DNA of 64,000 nt from Durusdinium trenchii (Eukaryota; Sar; Dinophyceae; Suessiales; Symbiodiniaceae): NCBI GenBank assembly GCA_963970005.1, contig CAXAMN010027406.1, positions 415,173 to 479,172 of the forward strand. The letters run 5' to 3'. Below the pieces are notes generated by a model. That model did not search any database, was not told the origin of the DNA, and saw only the letters and a list, made by a program, of their open reading frames with translations. Below are positions 57,299-64,000 of this stretch, piece by piece. The position numbers and the translations under genes are program-made. Numbering within the stretch: the first letter of the stretch is position 1; every line of letters begins with the position of its first letter.

Positions 57299-57858
57299 GC
57301 GCAATGACTATTGACGTGTTCCATTGTTCCAAGCTGGGTTTCATTTGGGGTATTGCTTGTATAGCCTTGAAGAAATGGTGTAAGGTTCCCTTCTGGAAAA
57401 GGCAGTTTAGGAGCTGTGCCGAAAAGCAAGGGTGAAGATTTTGTCCTTGAACATCTTAGGAATCCCTCACTCTCAGGCATCAATGAACGGGCCGCAACAA
57501 GACACGTTCCTGAAGGTCCTCAGAACATCTCGATCAGGTCTACCCAGGTGGCATGCTCAATCAAATACTGTATTGTTTCTTCGACATGAGATGCCGCCTT
57601 TTCCATGACAGCCATGGGGAAGGGAGACTTCACAGGTGGAATATGAATTCATGTTCATGCATTTTCTGAGTTGAAGTCTCTCCCCAAGTTGTTAGTTGTG
57701 GCTGGGAGTAGAGCCGAGGCACCTGTGGTCATGCTTCTTGCAGTCACACCACACTGGTTTGCAAGTGCTTAATTTTATCATGTTTCACTGGCCACCAGGT
57801 TCTGGGCGATGATTTCATGACTCGAAGTCCCGGCTGTTGTCGTTTTGGGCAAGTCGAG

Positions 57859-57925
57859 GTGCAAGCGAATAAGCAGTGGACCAGTCTCAAGGAGTTCGGG
57901 GCTCAGCCCGACACCAGACGATGCG
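57859..57925 (+). CDS. Block B, position-5 exon (weak)
   Basis: Begins after AAGTCGAG: VQANKQWTSLKEFGAQPD, to a gtcgcg donor. It has the right place between T4 and T6 but little similarity to 54291. Followed by a gcgtgaccggacgg duplication. Confidence 0.35.
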
Positions 57926-58004
57926 GTCGCGTGACCGGACGGACGCGCGTGACCGGACGGCGACGTTGGGCGACTTCTTCCCGGTTTGGAGTGCCTTTGT
58001 CAGC

Positions 58005-58080
58005 TTGGAGGCCGTCGCAATTGGGTTGGAGGCCATTGCTTGTAGGATCTTGTAGGTTGGAGGCCATCGCTATTGGGTTC
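58005..58080. repeat. GGAGGCCATCGC element, three copies
   Basis: TTGGAGGCCGTCGC, TTGGAGGCCATTGC and TTGGAGGCCATCGCTATTGG in tandem with variable spacers. Confidence 0.8.
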
Positions 58081-58350
58081 CTTTTGCTATTAGTATGAAA
58101 ATGCAGGTCTTATTGGTGTGCCTTCCATCCAGCCTCTAGAGCTCAAATGCAACTTTTGGAGGATTTGTTTGGTAGATCATAATAGATCATATAATAGTAG
58201 TAGATGCAACTATATGAATATAACAATATAATACAATATATATATATATATAATAGTGCTTTTGTTGCTCCCGGCAGCAGTGTGGCGGCGTGGGTTCCGA
58301 CCAATGGCCTTCCTCTAATCGCCTTTCGCTCGACCGATGGATCCTCTCAG

Positions 58351-58402
58351 GATGTACATGAAGCGAATCGAGCAGCATGACAAAGCAATGGCTGATTCTA
58401 CG
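58351..58402 (+). CDS. Block B, exon type T6 (52 bases)
   Basis: A CCTCTCAG acceptor, lone G, then MYMKRIEQHDKAMADST, closed by gtcgga. HDKAMADST aligns with KDKAIDSFT at 55044. Confidence 0.7.
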
Positions 58403-58597
58403 GTCGGACCCTCAGGGAAAGCCTTGTGAGGAGCCGAAAAGGCAAGCCCCTGCGTGCTGTGTGGGTCGCTCAAGAGGATTGACTCTGAATCATTTGATGG
58501 CATACCCCGATTGACGTCGACTCGGCATGTAACAAATCGCTGCCGACTTGCCATGATGGGTGAGAAAGCTTGATAGCCCTTTGATGCCCTTTGGGAG

Positions 58598-58663
58598 GCT
58601 GAAGTGAAAAAGCTGAAGGACGAAAATCAGAAGTTGCCCCTCGGCCGAAGGATTCTGTTGGAG
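58598..58663 (+). CDS. Block C, exon type T1
   Basis: Begins after TTGGGAG: AEVKKLKDENQKL, then PLGRRILLE to a gtcact donor, 22 codons, phase 0 to 0. Core aligns with AQVKKLLDENQRL at 61231. Confidence 0.7.
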
Positions 58664-58976
58664 GTCACTGTGGTACCCCAAAGCCAAAAGCTTTAAAAGC
58701 ACACTTCCCACAAGCAGGATTCACAACTAAGTGTCCCAAAATTTCCTCATATATAGCTCAGTTTGGTGACAAGAAGTAGATAGGTGTTAGCCAAAAGCCG
58801 TTGGCACCCAGTTAAGCAACCTGCGGGTATTTAGTAGAATAGTCGAACTACCCGGCTCTTTTGGCATGAAGGTGCGATCCTGGAGTACGCATTTCAATCA
58901 ATCGCCAATAATGCCGAAACGGCAGTGAAGCGCTCTGTTATACTTTACATGCTTGGAACCCCAGTTGCCACCACAG

Positions 58977-59040
58977 GAAAGCGGACTCTGCGGCTGCCGG
59001 CAACCCTGTGCAGGCGGCGCAGGTGCGGCAAGAAACGAAG
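58977..59040 (+). CDS. Block C, extra exon
   Basis: Begins after CACCACAG, lone G, then KADSAAAGNPVQAAQVRQ, ETK to a gtgact donor. It has no counterpart in blocks A and B, unless it replaces T2. Confidence 0.45.
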
Positions 59041-59154
59041 GTGACTGGTAAATGCACTGGTCTTAGTCACTGTCTTAGTCTTACTTAAGAACACATTTGT
59101 CACCCCCTCAAGAGCTGTTCTCACGACACCGATCGGAGAATCCCAGCACGGCAG

Positions 59155-59196
59155 GCGGAGGTCACCAGATTAAAGGAAGAGATTCAGAAGCTCAAG
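59155..59196 (+). CDS. Block C, T1-like exon in T2 position (42 bases)
   Basis: Begins after CACGGCAG: AEVTRLKEEIQKLK, 14 codons, then a GC donor (AAG, gctcga). Same 14-residue core as T1, so block C seems to carry a T1 duplicate where T2 is expected. Confidence 0.65.
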
Positions 59197-59587
59197 GCTC
59201 GAATGACGGGCCAAGGAAGGAAGGAAGGAAGACAATATTTGTTGGTCCACTGTTCGTTGGGGTGAAGGGTGAATCAAAACTTCAGGTGATTGACCACAGT
59301 AGTGTGCACTGGTTTGCAGGTTTGTAGAAGGATGTCTCACCTGGTTCCCACAATGAAAACGTAGTGGTTTGGCTCATGCCCATGACACCCCAACTGAACT
59401 TGTGTATGCCGTGTAGGTGTAACTAGCTCAGACTTCCACTTTCAATATAGCTCAGTGTCACTCTGGCCTGTCGCTCAGGCAACAAGTTGCTCTTACCATG
59501 TTTCTCTCAAACCTTGCTCCCCTGTGCTTTGTGATCACCTTCCCTGCCGTGACTGACGGCACCATGCATCCCAGCGGCGTTGGGGAG

Positions 59588-59653
59588 GCCAAGGTGGAGG
59601 AGTCACAGAAGGGTGCCACTGAGGAGCGAAGCAAAGTCCAAGAGTTGGAGAAG
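59588..59653 (+). CDS. Block C, exon type T3 (66 bases, GC donor)
   Basis: Begins after TTGGGGAG: AKVEESQKGATEERSK, VQELEK, exactly 22 codons, then a GC donor (AAG, gcttgc). AKVEE is shared with 52891. Confidence 0.75.
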
Positions 59654-60112
59654 GCTTGCGGATCATAACAGATGTCCATGACTGCATGACAATGCAATGC
59701 ATGGCAATGATATCAGATTCTATTATCAACACGTCTATACTACTATACTTAAACTATCTTAAACTTATACTTACAGTATAATACTTAATCTTCGGTGTGT
59801 AGACCGAAACCCAAAAGTTGTGCATCCACAACCTTGTACCCACACTTTGTCAATCACAATTTCCCAGTGCTGTTTACCCCCATTCATTCCAGACTTGAAT
59901 AGCCTGATGCCCACGGCTACCAAAGGGGATGATCCGTAATCGGGCCGCATTTGCTTGTTCATTGCCAGAAAGTCCATGTATCAAGGAGTCCGACACGTTT
60001 AACGCCTAGGGACGAGGTAGAGACATCTCTAATCTATCACAAGTAATCAAACACAGACAAGTTCGTCAGTGAATCTCACTCAAGAAAGAAAGAGCCGCTG
60101 GCCTGTCGCGAG

Positions 60113-60169
60113 GCCAAGGGACAATTGCAGGTCCAGCTGAAGACCAAAATGGTGGAGCTTCAAAAGCAG
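60113..60169 (+). CDS. Block C, exon type T4 (57 bases, GC donor)
   Basis: Begins after TCGCGAG: AKGQLQVQLKTKMVELQKQ, 19 codons, then a GC donor (CAG, gcccac). LKTK-x-x-E-x-QKQ is shared with 57242. Confidence 0.75.
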
Positions 60170-60460
60170 GCCCACCTCACGCAACACACTGCCCATAGCA
60201 AGAAATGCTATGCAGCTGGGCATCCAACTCCTCGAGACATGCTAGTGACAAATAATAGCGAAGAGATCAAGATGTCACGTGATCGAAACAATTGATCGAT
60301 TCAGTTCAATTGTCTCCAGTTGCTGACAGTCCTCCATCTTGTCAAGGCCATGTTGTCTAAATCCACAAGTTTTCTGCAGGGAGGGGTGGTAGAGGTGATG
60401 GATGCCAGGTATATAGGCCAGGACTTTGTTGTGTCTTCGCCGCCGAATCCAAGCCGCAGG

Positions 60461-60526
60461 CGTCCGAGGTCCGCAGCATGGAAGGAAAGAAGGCGTCCGA
60501 GCACCTGGCGTCCGAGGGGCAGCGAG
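60461..60526 (+). CDS. Block C, position-5 exon
   Basis: A CAAGCCGCAG acceptor and canonical gtgagc donor enclose about 22 codons: ASEVRSMEGKKASEHLA, SEGQR. Confidence 0.55.
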
Positions 60527-60564
60527 TGAGCCACGCGAAGCGCCTGGGTCAGACTGAATTGTTT

Positions 60565-60635
60565 CTACTAGCTTCTTGTTACTACTAGTAAGGCACTTGT
60601 TACTACTAGCGATGCACTTGTTCCTAGTAGCGATG
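60565..60635. repeat. ACTAGTA-family repeat
   Basis: TACTAGCTTCTTGTTACTAC and CTAGTAGCGATGCACC, directly after the position-5 exon of block C. Confidence 0.8.
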
Positions 60636-60901
60636 CACCTGAATTGCACACAGAAGGGAAAGTCCCTGCAGATCGTTTCGAGTATGGTCGAGTGGGTGCT
60701 GAGTCATCAGGCGGAGGCAGGTGCGACGGTAATGCATGGTAATCAACTGTAGCTGCATCCTTCCTTTCACAACATGTGTCTAAAGATTGCTAGGCCAATC
60801 GGGAGCGTTTCCTGGCTACCGCTTTTCAAGCATTTCTCGGAGCGCCCAAAAACTTTACATTGTCAGGCTGCCGGAGTGTGGTTCATCCAATCGATGCTTA
60901 G

Positions 60902-60953
60902 GCTTCACATGAACCAGCTGGAGAAGGATTCCAAAGAGATCGAAGGCTTAAAG
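60902..60953 (+). CDS. Block C, exon type T6 (52 bases)
   Basis: Begins after TGCTTAG, lone G, then LHMNQLEKDSKEIEGLK, closed by gtccgc. LEKDSKEI aligns with AEKDKAI at 55044. Confidence 0.7.
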
Positions 60954-61117
60954 GTCCGCCCGCTCATGCGTCCGCGCGCCATGCGTCCGTGCGCCATTTG
61001 CGAAGGGCGAAGGGGATTTGGGCAGGTTCGACCGGCGTTGCTCAAGTGACTTAATTCTAATTGAATTCTAATTAAACTTAATTCTTCTTAATTCTCCTTT
61101 AAATTTATTGTTTCTAA

Positions 61118-61200
61118 TAGCTTCTTGTTACTAATATGGCCAGGAGCTACTAGTAGCGTCCTTGCTCCTAGTAGCGATGCCCTTTGCTCCTTTTAGCGTC
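61118..61200. repeat. ACTAGTA-family repeat
   Basis: GCTTCTTGTTACTAATATGG and CTCCTAGTAGCGATGCCC, just before block D. Confidence 0.75.
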
Positions 61201-61230
61201 AACCGACGGGTTGGCACTCCACAAGATGAG

Positions 61231-61290
61231 GCCCAAGTGAAGAAGCTCCTGGACGAGAACCAGCGCCTGAAGCAGACGCCACAGGCAGAG
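61231..61290 (+). CDS. Block D, exon type T1
   Basis: Begins after AAGATGAG: AQVKKLLDENQRLK, then QTPQAE to a gttaaa donor, 20 codons, phase 0 to 0. Opens a fourth block that does not continue in the same order. Confidence 0.7.
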
Positions 61291-61394
61291 GTTAAACATA
61301 TGCCCGCATGACTCAGCCTAGAGCACGGGAATTGCCCCACAAGTGTCTTGCTTGGCCCAAGCTTCACTCCGGGAAGTGCCTCGCCCTTCGACAG

Positions 61395-61458
61395 GGCTCG
61401 GACCAGAAGCAGACGCAAAAGCACGCGGACCTGGCGATCCACTTGTGCGAGCAATACC
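61395..61458 (+). CDS. Helical exon after the repeats
   Basis: Begins after TCGACAG and ends at gttttg: SDQKQTQKHADLAIHLCEQ. It replaces T2 or T3 in block D. Confidence 0.5.
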
Positions 61459-61540
61459 GTTTTGGTCTTGAAGCCTTGGTGTTGGAGGTGGGGATGGTGG
61501 AGCCGGGCCGGCGACTTGACAGACCTTCCGCCATCTGCAG

Positions 61541-61720
61541 ATGAAGGACTTTGTCAAACAAGAGTATTCCCACAGAACCAGCCAGTCCTTCTATTCGATG
61601 GACAGTGACTTAGGCTCAGGTGCTTCAGCCAGTGTTGCAGTTGTGGCCGTGGCAGGTGGAGAAGCGGGACCAAGTTGGGAACACTTCCAAGTGCCTTGGC
61701 TGGACCAATCCGACAACCCA
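61541..61720 (+). CDS. Non-coiled exon at end of the rod
   Basis: A CATCTGCAG acceptor and canonical gtgaga donor enclose exactly 60 codons, phase 0 to 0. The peptide has MKDFVKQEYSHRTSQSF, YSMDSDLGSGASASVAVV, EAGPSWEHFQVPWLDQSD. This mix of Ser/Asp-rich and Trp-rich sequence marks the end of the coiled coil. Family unknown. The gene must continue beyond it, as no stop follows in frame before the donor. Confidence 0.6.
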
Positions 61721-61939
61721 GTGAGACACCATAGGCTCTGCAAGCGGCTCGGGTGTCCTATAGGTACTGAGTAGTCCCCGCCTATTCGGTCATGAAGCTC
61801 AAAGTCCTAGAGGAAGGCTTCATGACCTCTACCACATACCTGCTACTCGACGTTTTATTCATATAGCTCGTTTGCTTTGGAGAACATGGGAGTTCAATAG
61901 TTCATTATGAACATGTTAAAACACATTGAATGTTGTTTC

Positions 61940-62035
61940 ATAGCTTCTTGTTCCTAGTAGTACGGCCAGGAGCTCCTAGTAGCGATGCCAGGAGCCCCTA
62001 GTAACGTCCTTGTTCCTAGTAGCGATGCCGGGGAA
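61940..62035. repeat. ACTAGTA-family repeat
   Basis: TAGCTTCTTGTTCCTAGTAG, GAGCTCCTAGTAGCGATGCC and TTCCTAGTAGCGATGCC units. Confidence 0.8.
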
Positions 62036-62204
62036 GCAATGCTGAAGTTTCCTCACCATAGGCCTATCCGTCCGTTTCCTCTCTGAGCTGGGCAGTTCTG
62101 GGATCCTACACGAGAAGAAGTTGCGTTGGAAACTGCAGAATGTGCATTGCCTTTTTTCCCCACCTGCCAGGTGAGGGTTGTTAGATTTTATCACAGTTGT
62201 TCTT

Positions 62205-62275
62205 CCTCCGCCTCCGCCTCCGCCTCCGCCGCCTCCTCGTCCTCCTCCTTCCTCCTTCCTCCTTGCTTCCTTCCT
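62205..62275. repeat. CCTCCG pyrimidine-rich microsatellite
   Basis: cctccgcctccgcctcc then cctcctcc and cttcctcctt, strand-asymmetric pyrimidine tract. Confidence 0.85.
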
Positions 62276-62312
62276 CGCCAATCTGCTTCGCCGATCTTGT
62301 CTGGCCAGCTCC

Positions 62313-62543
62313 GGATCGCAGTGTGCACCCCTGGACCTCAACCGCAAGGATCCCCTCGCAGTGTGCACCCCTGGACCTCAACCGCAAGGATCCCCTCGCA
62401 GTGTGCACCCCTGGACCTCAACCGCAAGGATCCGATCGCAGTGTGCATCCCTGGACCTCAACCGCAAGGATCCGATCGCAGTGTGCACCGCTGGACCTCA
62501 ACCGCAAGGATCCGATCGCAGTGTGCACCGCTGGACCTCAACC
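62313..62543. repeat. 40-base minisatellite, six copies
   Basis: Units start at 62321, 62361, 62401, 62441, 62481 and 62521 with GTGTGCACC and CTGGACCTCAACC. Because 40 is not a multiple of 3, the same peptide appears in all three frames. Copies drift from ccccTCGCAG to ccgaTCGCAG, showing their order of spread. Confidence 0.95.
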
Positions 62544-62558
62544 AGATAGTTTGCCAGA

Positions 62559-63375
62559 TAAAATCCACAAACACACAATCACAAACACACGACCACAAAC
62601 GCGCAACCACAAACCCACAACCACAAACACAATCACAAACCCACAATCGCAAACACAATCACAAACACACAACTACAAACACAACTACAAAGACACAATC
62701 ACAAACACATAACCACAAACACAAAACTACAAACACACAATCACAAACACATAACCACAAACACAAAATCACAAACACACAATCACAAACACAATCACAA
62801 ACACGCAACTACAAACACAATCACAAACACACAACCACACACATACACACAACACACAACCACAAACACACAACCACAAGCACACAACCACAAACACACA
62901 ACCACAAACACACAACCACAAACACACAAACACAAACACACAACCACAAACGCACAAACACACAACCACAAACACACAACCACAAACACAACCACAAACA
63001 CACAACCACAGCCACAAGTACAAACACACAATCACAAAGACACAACCACAACTACAAACACATAATCACAAAGACACAACCACAACCACAACTACAAACA
63101 CAGAATCACAACCACTACCACTACCACAAACACAACCACAAACACATCCACAAACACACAACCACAAACACAACTACAAACACGCAATCACAAAGACACA
63201 ATCACAACCACAACTACAAACACACAATCACAAAGACACAACCGCAACCACGACCACAACTACAAACACACAACCACAACCACTACCACACCCACTACCA
63301 CAACCACAAACACACAACCACAAACACACAAACACAAACACAACCACAACCACAACACAGCACACAACCACAGCA
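62559..63375. repeat. ACAAACAC(A/C)AC simple repeat
   Basis: More than 800 bases of CACAAACACA, ACCACAAACA and AATCACAAAC words. The low T and G content keeps all frames open and produces long Thr/Asn/His- or, antisense, Val/Cys-rich frames that are not genes. Confidence 0.95.
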
Positions 63376-64000
63376 CACAACCCGAGGACCCACAAGCAAC
63401 ATCGAGAACTACAATACTAACGACTATGGCAACATGCTCCTCACTATGGCATCAAGACAAATGATTGACATGTCATGGTGGGGATCACTCGAAGTAAAGT
63501 AATTTGATTCCCAGACAAATACAGTATATAGTTGCTTCTAGTTCATGCCGGGGCCCGATCCTGAAAAGTCTTTGCAAACTTGGAGCAGACCGAAAGAGAC
63601 ACACGCGGGGCATGAGGGATGAGGGTTGCCTTTTCCTTTGGGGTGGTGCCCATCGTTTCGGATCGCGTGATCAGTGTCGAATCAGCTTGACGAGGTCAGA
63701 TGTGCCTAAGGCTGGGTTTCTTTTGGGTGGCCGACCATTACTACCACATGGCAGTCATGGATTTGCTTCAATACATGAGTTGTTCTCAAGGTTGACTTTG
63801 GGAGTGAAGACTCCTAGGTGATCATCAAACAATATTTGCACATACCAATACCATATATCTATGAATCTACGAGCAGTTTGAGAAACAACTCGGGCAACAG
63901 AGGTCCTTTATTTGGAAGGAGGCCTTGCCTTACAAGAAAGGGGTTGCAACCTCGACTTCTTCACAACAATAGAAATGCCTTCCAAAACAACAAGGTGAAA

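Larger units (their letters stand above)
30780..61720 (+). other. Giant exon-amplified coiled-coil gene (second series)
   Basis: More than 50 short + strand exons over 31 kb encode heptad-patterned, Glu/Lys/Gln/Leu-rich peptide, followed by one non-coiled exon at 61541-61720. Exons average about 70 bases and many are exact codon multiples in phase 0. Several exon types are tandemly repeated in fixed order between 51.5 and 61.3 kb. The summed peptide is over 1,200 residues. No motor, kinase or other catalytic domain is visible, so a structural rod or scaffold is the simplest reading. It may continue the first series (10.7-24 kb), with the PDZ/RING and ATPase sequences lying inside, or be a separate paralogous gene. 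Confidence 0.65.
61721..64000. other. Repeat-dominated stretch, gene end not found
   Basis: Contains the repeats listed below. One weak helical block near 63868-63892 (FEKQLGQQR after CTACGAGCAG) suggests the coiled-coil gene may run on beyond the window. Confidence 0.4.

Noticed and set aside
62769..63051. Three overlapping minus-strand Cys/Val-rich frames
   Set aside because: Reverse complement of the ACAAAC array; low complexity in every frame.
62126..63502. 458-codon open frame on the + strand
   Set aside because: It consists of the 40-base minisatellite and ACAAAC simple repeats; the same peptide words occur in other frames, so it is open because stop codons cannot form, not because it codes.

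Overview
The window looks like nuclear DNA of a dinoflagellate, most likely a Symbiodiniaceae-type alga. Visible grounds: coding sequence occurs as short exons (mostly 40-150 bases) separated by introns of several hundred bases. Exons typically follow ...AG and often start with G. Many introns appear to start with GC, and a few perhaps with GA, rather than GT. All convincing exons lie on the + strand, and the DNA is full of dispersed short repeats and minisatellites. The family-level assignment is inference. No bacterial operon, rRNA, tRNA or CRISPR array is visible. Exon limits were set by eye from reading frame plus splice sites, so individual ends may be off.

Layout. (1) About 0.3-10.2 kb holds scattered exons of a globular, unrecognised protein region, best at 4915-5011, 6834-6914, 7916-8044 and 10031-10180. 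(2) About 10.7-24.0 kb holds some 22 short exons rich in Glu/Lys/Gln/Ala/Leu that encode coiled coil. (3) About 24.65-28.2 kb holds a PDZ-like domain split over two exons, then phase-compatible exons leading to a RING-H2 finger and a second Cys-rich exon. This could be the C-terminal part of the upstream coiled-coil protein or a separate gene. (4) 28.87-29.94 kb is a broken, intron-poor copy of a membrane-anchored P-loop ATPase. (5) About 30.8-61.7 kb is a second very long run of more than 50 coiled-coil exons, ending in a compact non-coiled exon at 61541-61720. (6) 61.9-64 kb is mostly repeats.

The most interesting structure is inside region 5. From about 51.5 to 61.3 kb the same exon types recur in the same order in three successive blocks of about 4.05, 3.0 and 2.6 kb, and a fourth block begins. 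Exon lengths are preserved (66, 57, 52 and about 42 bases for the best types), as are phase and, for two types, a GC splice donor. The flanking introns look unrelated by eye. This is an exon-cassette amplification that lengthens a coiled-coil rod. Older, more diverged relatives of the same types can be seen at 36.9, 43.1-43.5, 48.3, 22.4, 14.6 and 12.4 kb.

Working model (inference): one or two giant scaffold-like genes transcribed left to right, with an N-terminal globular part, very long exon-amplified coiled coils and a PDZ/RING module. No function is known. RNA-seq or a full-length cDNA is needed to decide whether regions 1-3 and 5 are one transcript or two.
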